A stretch of DNA of 64,000 nt, from the NCBI GenBank assembly GCA_018816885.1, contig JAHIUS010000021.1, positions 1-64,000 of the forward strand, read 5' to 3'. Source of the DNA: Patescibacteria group bacterium. GTDB lineage: Bacteria; Patescibacteriota; Gracilibacteria; UBA1369; UBA12470. Shown piece after piece: positions 48,578 to 57,571 of this stretch; the first letter of the stretch is position 1; each line of letters begins with the position of its first letter. Under the pieces are notes generated by a model. That model searched no databases. It was not told the DNA's origin and saw only the letters and a program-made list of their open reading frames with translations. The position numbers and the translations under genes are program-made.

Positions 48578-48716
48578 GTCTCGGAATTTCAAAAAATTCC
48601 GAGACTACAATCAACTTCGTAAAAATAGGTTGAGCACACAGCGAACTTTTGAACATTTGGGTCTCGTGGGCCCCAAATGTGAGAAAGAGAAGTTAAGCGA
48701 AACCTATTTTTACGAA
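48578..48716. repeat. Hairpin plus MITE-like inverted-repeat element
   Basis: GTCTCGGAATT/AATTCCGAGAC hairpin; 16-bp perfect arms TTCGTAAAAATAGGTT (48616-48631) / AACCTATTTTTACGAA (48701-48716), nested ACATTTGGG/CCCAAATGT. Confidence 0.8.
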
Positions 48717-48810
48717 AACCCCGGGGTCCCCGTTCTGGACTGAGCGAAGCGAGGGAAGAATGGGGTGGTCCTTGTGGGGGAGCTCGCGAGGGGGACACCT
48801 CCCCTTCGCG

Positions 48811-49416
48811 CTACTTCAAAACCCCAAATATCCCCTTAAACTTCCCATGATCCTTATGAGCATAAGTCAAACCGTAAACGCGACTTTCTCCAAGAATAAC
48901 CAGGTGAACGGTAGTTGTTTTGACCGAATGATTGAAGTAAAAAGAGGCCTCGCCATACATATTTACCTCATTAACGGACCCACTCTCAGGCTGGGCAACA
49001 CCGCTTTCCCGTAAATCGGTATAAATTGTGAAAGCCTCCGTCGGATTCTCACAAACTATCTCATAAAGCCCGCCAACGTACTCCTCACCCTCAAGAATCT
49101 CCCAGTAATAAGGCTCGGAAGCTTGGCTTTCATATTCAAGAAAAGAAAAAACCGATGAAAAATCCTTCGACCTCAGCTCAACCCCTTCGCTGAATCCAAA
49201 AGACTCATAATCAAGCCCGCTCAAAAACGTAACAGGAGCAACTTCTTCAACCTCAATTTCCTCAGCAACTTCTTCACTAATAGACTCCTCACTCACTTGG
49301 GACTGGGTACTTGGTACTTGAGACTCACTATCCAAATAATCATTAACAACAAGTTCCCCGACAGTGATGATGACAACTGCAGAGAGAATTATCGTGAAGA
49401 TCGTGAATTTGTGCAT
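48811..49416 (-). CDS. Secreted/anchored hypothetical protein
   Basis: N-terminal signal anchor FTIFTIILSAVVIITVGELVV and ordered C-terminus. Confidence 0.6.
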   Translation of the reverse strand: MHKFTIFTIILSAVVIITVGELVVNDYLDSESQVPSTQSQVSEESISEEVAEEIEVEEVAPVTFLSGLDYESFGFSEGVELRSKDFSSVFSFLEYESQASEPYYWEILEGEEYVGGLYEIVCENPTEAFTIYTDLRESGVAQPESGSVNEVNMYGEASFYFNHSVKTTTVHLVILGESRVYGLTYAHKDHGKFKGIFGVLK

Positions 49417-49580
49417 CTGTTAGCTTTTAACTTCTGATAAAAAACTACCAGAAAACTAAAAAAGCTGCAATTTATTCAGATATATACTATGAATTTTCTA
49501 AGTACTCATCTGACCGGAAGAATATATAAGTGTGATAGGATATGCTCAAAATTTTCGCAAAACCTTCTTGTTCCTGAGGA

Positions 49581-49790
49581 TCATCGGAGAAAGGATAGTT
49601 TTTGGGCAGCATTTACTTCCTTACGACATCTTTCTCTAAACATTTTAGAAATTTCCTCAGGAGAAAGAGCCATAGCTTTTTCACGAGAAAGCTCTGTCAA
49701 ATCGACGAATATACCACGCTTCATCAAGAGCTGTCGCATACGTTCAATATTATTGTAAGGACCTTCTTCATTCAGTTTGGGAGTATTCAT
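49581..49790 (-). CDS. Hypothetical protein
   Basis: Start placed at MNTPKLNEEGPYNN; charged helical. Confidence 0.4.
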   Translation of the reverse strand: MNTPKLNEEGPYNNIERMRQLLMKRGIFVDLTELSREKAMALSPEEISKMFRERCRKEVNAAQKLSFLR

Positions 49791-49859
49791 TGATAAATAT
49801 TTTTTAATAAAAATAAGGCAAAAATATACCACAACTACAGCTACTTCTACAACTAAACT

Positions 49860-50405
49860 TTACTTCTTCTTAACCTGAGTAAAGTCGAGCTCAACAGGCG
49901 TTTCTCTTCCGAAGATAGTGATGAGAACTTTGATTTTACCTTTTTCCTCATCAACCATATCGATAAGACCTTCATAATTGGCGAAAGGTCCGTCAAGAAC
50001 AGCAACATTGTCACCCTTGGCAAAGTCGATCTTGAACTTAGGATCCTGCTGACCCATATGTCTCCTGATAACCTTGAATTCCTCAGCGGAAACGGGGACG
50101 GGAATAGTTCCTGATCCGACAAATCCGGTAACATTCGGAGTATTTCTTACAACATACCAAGATTCATCATCAACGATCATGTCTACAAGCACATAACCCG
50201 GGAAAAGCCTCTTCTTCTCGGTCTTGGGCTGATTGTTTTTGATGACGATTTGAGTCTCTTTCGGGACAACAACATCGAAGATAGTGTCTTGCATATTCAT
50301 AGTTTCGATCCTCTGGATCAGAGCTTCACGCACAGCATCTTCATATCCCGAGTAAGTATGAACCACATACCAGTTTCGACCTGTTCCTTTAGCTTGTTTT
50401 GCCAT
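49860..50405 (-). CDS. nusG: Transcription termination/antitermination protein NusG
   Basis: WYVVHTYSGYEDAV; LFPGYVLVDM; C-terminal KOW. Confidence 0.95.
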   Translation of the reverse strand: MAKQAKGTGRNWYVVHTYSGYEDAVREALIQRIETMNMQDTIFDVVVPKETQIVIKNNQPKTEKKRLFPGYVLVDMIVDDESWYVVRNTPNVTGFVGSGTIPVPVSAEEFKVIRRHMGQQDPKFKIDFAKGDNVAVLDGPFANYEGLIDMVDEEKGKIKVLITIFGRETPVELDFTQVKKK

Positions 50406-50409
50406 GATT

Positions 50410-50451
50410 TAAATAGTAGATAGTAGAGTGTAGATAACAGATAACAGAGAT
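50410..50451. repeat. Heptad tract Q
   Basis: TAGATAG TAGAGTG TAGATAA CAGATAA CAGAGAT; same words as 47903-47930. Confidence 0.8.
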
Positions 50452-50642
50452 TATTTGGCCAGGTTAATAAGTTCTTGAATCCCGAGCCCGAAAACATAAT
50501 CCAAAACTCCTAGAAATATAGCGACAACAATACAAACAGCAAAAACAATAAGAGAGAGAATGACAGCCTGATTCTTGGTTGGCCAAGTAACTTTCTTAAT
50601 ATCGTCGAAGCTGTCTTTAATGTACTGTAAGAGTTTCTTCAT
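50451..50642 (-). CDS. secE: Preprotein translocase subunit SecE
   Basis: YIKDSFDDIKKVTWPTKNQAVILSLIVFAVCIVVAIFLGVLDYVFGLGIQ. Confidence 0.92.
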   Translation of the reverse strand: MKKLLQYIKDSFDDIKKVTWPTKNQAVILSLIVFAVCIVVAIFLGVLDYVFGLGIQELINLAK

Positions 50643-50860
50643 AATTTTAAAATAAATTTATATCTGGGAGCAAAATACCTTTAAAAGGCCCCCGGGGCAA
50701 TCTGACAATGAGAATTGTAGTATATTTTCAAAAAAAAGCAATATTTATTTGCTTCTGACCTGGGAAAAATGGTAAAATAACAAGAGGAATCAAAGTTATC
50801 CCTGCGCCAAAAAATACAAAAAGCCGTTTTGCCTCCGGTAAAACACCACCACACAACAAG

Positions 50861-51790
50861 ATGAAAAAACAAAAACGAACATATTTAAAAACATTCATAG
50901 TTGCTGCAATCCTGATAGGAGTAATCATTTATTTTATAATAAACTCTCCATTATCGGCGGCGGACTTCTTGAATTTGCCAGATGCGGAGAATTTCGGTGA
51001 TGTGCCTGATCCGGAAGGAGCGACAGCAGTAGAAAAAGCGGGTAATTTGGCTGCAAGCCTGATGAGGATAGCCAGAATTATACTGGCTGCGGTTGGGATA
51101 GGGCTTATCGTAATGTATGGGTTCATTCTTGTGATAACGGGTCACAATGAAGAGTCGGTTGGCAAGCAGAAGAAGGCTCTTCTCTGGGCGATTGTGGGGT
51201 TTGCACTTTTGAGTGTGGCTGCAACGGTTGGCGATATATTTAACTTTGGACAAGGCAGTTTTGTCGGGAGCGGGGAGTTAATAATGGAAAGGGCGGGGAT
51301 TTTTAACGATACGGTTACAACTATAGTAACTTTTCTTAAATATGTCCTGGGAAGTGTTGCGGTATTTATGATAGTTCAGTCGGCTTTCACGATGATTACA
51401 GCCGGAGATAAAGAAGAGGCGATTACCAATGAAAGGAAGCAGGTAATAGGAGCGGTCGCCGGGATTGTAATAATATTGGTTGCGGAATTTTTTGTGAGAA
51501 GAGTCCTTTTCAAAATCGATCCGGATGCGGGATACGATACGGCAATGGTCACAATAGATACCCGTGCAGGTTTGACGGAGATAGTTGCGGTAACCAACTT
51601 CCTGGTTTCATTTGTTGGGCCCGTGATGATTTTGGGAATTGTTGGAGGAGGGCTGATGTACGCTCTTTCGGGAGGTGATGAAGAGAAGTCCGGTAAGGCT
51701 AAGAAAATAATTGTAAATTCTATAATAGGAGCGATTATTATATATGGAGCTTTTGCAATAGTTTCCACGGTAATTTCAGGAGTAATTTAA
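50861..51790 (+). CDS. Multi-TM protein with three VirB2/TrbC-like modules
   Basis: Repeated [TM]-xITxGxxEExxxxxKK-[TM]: VITGHNEESVGKQKK, MITAGDKEEAITNERK, ALSGGDEEKSGKAKK. Confidence 0.65.
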   Translation: MKKQKRTYLKTFIVAAILIGVIIYFIINSPLSAADFLNLPDAENFGDVPDPEGATAVEKAGNLAASLMRIARIILAAVGIGLIVMYGFILVITGHNEESVGKQKKALLWAIVGFALLSVAATVGDIFNFGQGSFVGSGELIMERAGIFNDTVTTIVTFLKYVLGSVAVFMIVQSAFTMITAGDKEEAITNERKQVIGAVAGIVIILVAEFFVRRVLFKIDPDAGYDTAMVTIDTRAGLTEIVAVTNFLVSFVGPVMILGIVGGGLMYALSGGDEEKSGKAKKIIVNSIIGAIIIYGAFAIVSTVISGVI

Positions 51791-51794
51791 AAAC

Positions 51795-52745
51795 ATGAAC
51801 TTTCTAAAATCTTTCCTGGTTTTCTCGATACTGCTTATGATTATGGTAGGGGTTATGCCCGTTATCAAAGCGGAAATCCCTCAGGCGGACTCCGCAACTT
51901 ATGAAAATCTTCTGGAGAATGCGGGCGATAAGGTGGATTTACCGAATTATGAAGAAACGGGAGTACATGATAAAGCTTTTGATGAAGACGGTTTAAGAGG
52001 AATAACAGGAGGGCTTTACTATGTCCTGGATTTTATGAAGTACATTTTGGGGGGGCTCGCGGTGATTTTTATAGTGGTATCGGCATATAAACTGTTCCTT
52101 GCGGGGAAAAGCTCGGAAGAAGAGATCACCAAACAAAAAACTTATCTTGTATGGGCAACGGTGGGGTTGCTTGTTGTGTTTACGGCGGACACGATTGTGA
52201 AAGACATGTTCTTCGGGGCGGAAGGAGAAATACTTGCAGGGGATCGGGATCAAACCCTGGAATTCGCTCAAAGAACTGCAAGAACTTTGCAGGGGATATA
52301 TATGCTTTTGGAGACATTCATAGGTTCGGTTGCGGTATTCATGATCGCTTATGAAGGATTCAGGATAGTAACGATGTCTTATAACGACGAGCAAGTTACC
52401 AAGTCCAAGAACCATGTTTTTTGGTCGATCATTGCGCTTTTTATGATAGGGATATCCGAATTTCTGGTTAAAGATGTTATATTCAACTACATACCGGGAG
52501 AAGGGGTGCAAATAGGGGTAAAAGAGGGGCAGTACCTTCTTGCGAGCATAACCAACTTCGTATCGGCGCTAATAGGTTTTGTATCTGTTGCAATGATAAT
52601 CTATGGTGGGTATCTCTATGTGTTTGCGGGAGCAAGTGAAGAGAATACAGCCAAGGCCAAAAAGGTAATTATCGGTGCGGTTATAGGAATAATTATGGCC
52701 GGAAGCGCTTATGCGATAACCGCATCAGTGTTGGCGATTGATTAA
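51795..52745 (+). CDS. Multi-TM protein with three VirB2/TrbC-like modules, paralogue
   Basis: LFLAGKSSEEEITKQK, IVTMSYNDEQVTKSKN, YVFAGASEENTAKAKK modules. Confidence 0.65.
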   Translation: MNFLKSFLVFSILLMIMVGVMPVIKAEIPQADSATYENLLENAGDKVDLPNYEETGVHDKAFDEDGLRGITGGLYYVLDFMKYILGGLAVIFIVVSAYKLFLAGKSSEEEITKQKTYLVWATVGLLVVFTADTIVKDMFFGAEGEILAGDRDQTLEFAQRTARTLQGIYMLLETFIGSVAVFMIAYEGFRIVTMSYNDEQVTKSKNHVFWSIIALFMIGISEFLVKDVIFNYIPGEGVQIGVKEGQYLLASITNFVSALIGFVSVAMIIYGGYLYVFAGASEENTAKAKKVIIGAVIGIIMAGSAYAITASVLAID

Positions 52746-52749
52746 GGGC

Positions 52750-52778
52750 TTGAGTTGTGGGCGCTTTTTTGGTATAAT
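52750..52778 (+). promoter_or_regulatory. Promoter upstream of giant PKD gene
   Basis: TTGAGT-17nt-TATAAT with extended TGG. Confidence 0.7.
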
Positions 52779-52809
52779 TAAGAGATTAATAATACTAAAA
52801 ACACACCCC

Positions 52810-55800
52810 ATGAAAACAAAAAAAATCCTCCCAAAGCCCATTGTCGGGTTTGTGCTGATGGTTCTGGCATTATTTATGCCGCTTTCCGCAGCAGCTTTCG
52901 ACCTTGATTTCGGTGCCGTTGAAGATGCGTTCTGTGACGAAATGGAATCCGATACCGGCGGGATTCTCAATTGCGGCGACAACTACTACGAAATAACAAG
53001 CTTTACAGAGTATCAGGGTTCATTTGAAGCTCCTGACGCCGCAGGTTATGATCCGGGTCTTACCAAGGCAAAAAGCGCACGAGAATTCATACTGAATGTG
53101 ACAAATTTCGCACTTTCTTTCTTGGGGTTAATCGCGATTATTTTCATAATTTACGGAGGGTTTATGTACGTTACCGCAGGAGGTAAAGACGAACAGATGG
53201 AGAAGGGGAAGAAATCTGTTATGTATGCGGTTGCAGGTATCATTGTGGTGCTTTCCTCATACGCGATAGTGAACACCTTGATAGGAGAAGCTGCGGGAGG
53301 AGGAGAGGATCGTGGACAAGGGGGAGTGTACTCTGCGGGGGAAGGGGTAACGGGAGAAGAAGCAGACATTTACAACGTGAATGCGATATCAAACGAGCTG
53401 CAGGCGATTACCAGGGGGTATCTGGAGCTTTACACTATATATTCGAATGTTTATCAGTACATAGACTTTGCGGAAGATCAGCCGTATCCGAATATTGAGT
53501 CAGTTGTGACTATCGGGGATACTTCCGGGTATGATGATGAAGAGGTTTTGAGAGATGTTCAGGATCATGCCCTTATGATCAAAGAGCTGGCGACAGACAT
53601 TCTCGATATGGTTGATAGATACAGCGAAACTTACGATGCCGCACTGGAACTTCAGGAGTACTCTTCTGCGGTTTTGGATAACATAAGCGAATATTATAAT
53701 TATAATTTACCTTCAATATCTTTTATTCCAAAAGCATACGCCTACTCGGATAGCGGAGATCTTGATCTTTATGAAGGATATATTTCTAACGGACTAACTT
53801 ACCTGAAAGAAGCTGCCGCGGCGGATTATGAAGAAGGCGTGATCGGTTATGAAAAGCAGTTGATAACACTTCAGTCACTATTTGATTTGGACCTTTACGT
53901 CGCCAATACAGATGATGGCTCGGGATCAATAAAACAATTAGGGTCAACATTGACTGCGGTAAATCAAAAGTTTGTAGATATACTGGGATACTTCATGGAA
54001 GGAGGAGACGCCAGACAAGATAACATGAATGAGTTTGTGGATAATTCGGTGCTTAGAGATATTGTTCAGGAGATGGGTGAAATATATGCAATGGTGGAAA
54101 ACCTTGATTTTGCAACTTCTGTAATCACGGCGAGCGTGAGAGAAGAAAACGCTCCTGCAGTAATAAGCTTTAACGGACTAAGTTCATACGACCCAAGTGA
54201 CAAAACAATCCAAAGCTACCAATACCATTGGGATCTTGATGGCGATGGAGAGTACAACGAACTTGGAGATACGGAATGCCAGGAAGTAAACGAGCCTACG
54301 GTAAGTTGTACATACAGAGATACCGGAACATACAGGGTTGGATTGCGTATCTTGAGCTCTGACGAAAACATAGGTCCCGGACAAAGCTATGTAAGCGTGA
54401 CTGTTCAGCCGCCGACTTCTCAGATAGTTTTGACTGCAAAAACAGGCTCCGGAAAAGGCGATTCAATCAAACTCGCAGACTATTCGGCCAATATCGACAG
54501 AAGTAAAACCAAGTTCACACTTGTAGAAGGTGTGGCTGGGATAACAATGGATATGGAAGGAACTCTTGACGGCAACGGGGACGCTACGATTTCCCACAAA
54601 CTTAATTGTGGAAACGGCGAAGAGTTCGAAAGCGAAAGCCTTATTTCGGAAACATGTGTTTATACGGATGAAGGATCTTATGACCTTTCTGTCGAAGTTC
54701 GAGATGTTATAGGGAATACAGACAGATATCTCGGAAAAATCGTGATAGCTTCTCCTGCAGCAAGAATCATACCTTCAGCGACACTTCTTGATATAGGAGG
54801 TGTTCTCGGATTGGACGGTTCATCTTCAACAACAGATACGGGGTCGATAATTCAGTACGACTGGTTCATAGTTGAAAACGGAGTAGAAGAAGGAATAGGC
54901 AATGGAAGTGAATCAGAACACCAATTCGCAAGACCGGGTGAATATACCGTAAGTCTTGAGGTGTTGGATAGCGCCGGCGAAATCGATATAGACAGTGTAG
55001 ATATTACAGTCGACTCTCAACCGCCGGTCGCAAAATTTACATACGAAATGCCTGATCCTACTCAGCCGGGAACGGTTCACTTCGATGCAAGTGATAGTTA
55101 CGACCCGGATCAGGGAGATGTGATTTCTTACAAATGGGAGTTTGAAGGAGAGGAAGGAAAAGATTTTGAATATGTTGATAATACGGATGAAAACTCGGAA
55201 AAACCTATTGTTAAATTCTCGGAAGCCGGAGAGAAATCTCTAATTCTCGGGGTAAGTGATGATTATGAAAATGAAAACCTCAAAAAAACCACAACTTTGG
55301 AAGGAAAATTCGAAGTAGATTCAGTTCTTGATGTTTATTTAAATATGCCATCGGGAGTTGCTTATCAGCTTGAAGAAACGGGAGTAGTGGTAACATTTTC
55401 GGCTCAAAGTGAAAACGCAGTGGCCTTCGAAATCGACTACGATGACGGAGATTCCGATGTTACGGAATCAATAATCGGCAACAACGCATTTTTCACACAC
55501 ACATACTCAGAAGCGGGAACATATAGAGTGCAACTGACGGCTTACGATGAGCAAGACAACGAAAACTACTACACTAAAAAAGTCTACATCGGAGACGCAG
55601 ACAGCCCGATAGCGGTGATACAAGCCTCAAAAGACGGGAATGATGTCGCGAGCTTGGATGCAAAAGGCAACATAAACACAGTCTTCACATTCAACGCCGG
55701 CCAATCTAAGAATACAGATGGCTCATCAAGAAAACTTGATTACAGCTGGGATCTTGGAGACAACACAAACAGCACCGAGAAAAAGGTGACTCATACATAC

Positions 55801-57558
55801 GATGAAGTTGGCAAATACATAGTAACCCTCACCGTAACAGATGAGGATGACCCAACCGCAACATCTAAAGATACATTCAATATAGAAGTATCGGAAGAAC
55901 CACCGGTCATAACAGGCCTATCTTATCAGGTTACTTCGGATACTCTCGTAACCCCTGTTGATGTGAATCTAAGAGTCGATGCATCAGACCCCGATGGAAG
56001 TATAACCAACTATTACTGGTATTACTATGATATCAATAACAGTACCCAGAAACTTGGAGCTCAAATCACAACCGACGATATGGTTAGTATTACAATCCCT
56101 ACGAGAGGGAATAGCGGAGAGAGCAAAACTTATGCATTTGTAGTTGAGATAACAGATACAGGTAATAATACGGTTACAAGTGCGGATACATTTGATGAGG
56201 ATGAAGTTCCTGTTTTAAAAGTTACAAATGGACAAAACGCGGCGCCGATCGCGGAATTCAGCGTTAGCGATACACTTATAATGCTTGGTGAAACGGTAAC
56301 GCTGGCAAGCAGTTCTTATGATCCGGACGGTGACGATATGATGTATGTATGGGACATTGAAGGAGACGGGTTCCATAACAACGAAGAAACGGGAAAAGCA
56401 ACGATAACGTTGGAACCTGAGCAGGTAGGTTGTTTCGAAGTCAGATTAAAAGTTATAGATGAAAAAGAACAAGCCTCGGTAGCTCCGAACAAAGCCGAAA
56501 TATGTGTCGAGACATTGGCGAGTGCGCCCGAAGCGGCTTTCACTTACACGGTTGACACTCTCGAAGTAAATTTTAACAATAAATCAACAGCCGACGAAGA
56601 TAACGGAGCGGAGATTTATGCGATCCATTGGGATTTTGATACGGACGAAGACTCGAACGGGAACGGCGATACAAAGGACGATATCGACTCGCAGGAAGAA
56701 ACGCCAACCCATACATATTCTGAAATTGGAAGTTACGGGGTGAAGCTCACGGCTTACGACAATGCGGGCGGAATTGATGAAGTCGAGCACACAATAATAA
56801 TCGCGGAAACAGAGCCCCCAACGGCGGCTTTTACCTATGAAGCGGAAGATCTGTCGGTAGCTTTCAAAAACAACTCTCAATCGGATGGAGCGGAAGTGCA
56901 AATTGTATCTCATGTGTGGGATTTCAACACGGATGTTGATTCCGACGGAGACGGGGACAATGCAAACGACGAAGACTCTTACGAGGAGAATCCAACCAAT
57001 GCATACGACAATTACGGAGATTATACAGTAAAACTTACAGTTCTTGACTCGATGAACAAGGAAGATTTCGTAACAAGAACGGTTGAGCTGACAGAGCAAC
57101 AGGAATTAATCGGCTATATACTGACAAACCCTGTTCCTTCAGTAGAGGACGATCATAAGATATATCTGCCAAGTCCGGGAGGATATATACAGATAAATTA
57201 CTCGACCAACCGTGACAGCGGAGATGGAGTAACCTGTTGGCTGGATAAAAATGTTTATTATGATACAGATGGTGATGGGGTGAAAAACAACGATCATGAC
57301 TATGAAGACGCAGCTTGTATGAGCGGTGTGTTCAGCGATGTTTACTTCGAGGAAAGTTGGGGTCTTGTCGTGATGCAGTTCACCGTTGAGGATGAGTTCG
57401 ATAATCATTATGACATTACAAAAGAAATACTCTTCCAAAATATGGGAGGAGCAAATCTATTCCCCGTGTCGGGGTCGCAAGGTTTTGTTCTTATGATAGT
57501 GGCACTCTCATTTGCACTTTTGGGAGCAAGTATTTACACTGTTAAGAGGATAACCTAA
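52810..57558 (+). CDS. Giant protein: N-terminal VirB2-like module plus PKD-repeat array and C-terminal TM
   Basis: FMYVTAGGKDEQMEKGKKSVMYAVAGIIVV; repeated YxWDxxGDxxxx...YxxxGxYxVxLxVxD PKD units. Confidence 0.85.
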   Translation: MKTKKILPKPIVGFVLMVLALFMPLSAAAFDLDFGAVEDAFCDEMESDTGGILNCGDNYYEITSFTEYQGSFEAPDAAGYDPGLTKAKSAREFILNVTNFALSFLGLIAIIFIIYGGFMYVTAGGKDEQMEKGKKSVMYAVAGIIVVLSSYAIVNTLIGEAAGGGEDRGQGGVYSAGEGVTGEEADIYNVNAISNELQAITRGYLELYTIYSNVYQYIDFAEDQPYPNIESVVTIGDTSGYDDEEVLRDVQDHALMIKELATDILDMVDRYSETYDAALELQEYSSAVLDNISEYYNYNLPSISFIPKAYAYSDSGDLDLYEGYISNGLTYLKEAAAADYEEGVIGYEKQLITLQSLFDLDLYVANTDDGSGSIKQLGSTLTAVNQKFVDILGYFMEGGDARQDNMNEFVDNSVLRDIVQEMGEIYAMVENLDFATSVITASVREENAPAVISFNGLSSYDPSDKTIQSYQYHWDLDGDGEYNELGDTECQEVNEPTVSCTYRDTGTYRVGLRILSSDENIGPGQSYVSVTVQPPTSQIVLTAKTGSGKGDSIKLADYSANIDRSKTKFTLVEGVAGITMDMEGTLDGNGDATISHKLNCGNGEEFESESLISETCVYTDEGSYDLSVEVRDVIGNTDRYLGKIVIASPAARIIPSATLLDIGGVLGLDGSSSTTDTGSIIQYDWFIVENGVEEGIGNGSESEHQFARPGEYTVSLEVLDSAGEIDIDSVDITVDSQPPVAKFTYEMPDPTQPGTVHFDASDSYDPDQGDVISYKWEFEGEEGKDFEYVDNTDENSEKPIVKFSEAGEKSLILGVSDDYENENLKKTTTLEGKFEVDSVLDVYLNMPSGVAYQLEETGVVVTFSAQSENAVAFEIDYDDGDSDVTESIIGNNAFFTHTYSEAGTYRVQLTAYDEQDNENYYTKKVYIGDADSPIAVIQASKDGNDVASLDAKGNINTVFTFNAGQSKNTDGSSRKLDYSWDLGDNTNSTEKKVTHTYDEVGKYIVTLTVTDEDDPTATSKDTFNIEVSEEPPVITGLSYQVTSDTLVTPVDVNLRVDASDPDGSITNYYWYYYDINNSTQKLGAQITTDDMVSITIPTRGNSGESKTYAFVVEITDTGNNTVTSADTFDEDEVPVLKVTNGQNAAPIAEFSVSDTLIMLGETVTLASSSYDPDGDDMMYVWDIEGDGFHNNEETGKATITLEPEQVGCFEVRLKVIDEKEQASVAPNKAEICVETLASAPEAAFTYTVDTLEVNFNNKSTADEDNGAEIYAIHWDFDTDEDSNGNGDTKDDIDSQEETPTHTYSEIGSYGVKLTAYDNAGGIDEVEHTIIIAETEPPTAAFTYEAEDLSVAFKNNSQSDGAEVQIVSHVWDFNTDVDSDGDGDNANDEDSYEENPTNAYDNYGDYTVKLTVLDSMNKEDFVTRTVELTEQQELIGYILTNPVPSVEDDHKIYLPSPGGYIQINYSTNRDSGDGVTCWLDKNVYYDTDGDGVKNNDHDYEDAACMSGVFSDVYFEESWGLVVMQFTVEDEFDNHYDITKEILFQNMGGANLFPVSGSQGFVLMIVALSFALLGASIYTVKRIT

Positions 57559-57571
57559 AACAAAAATAAAA

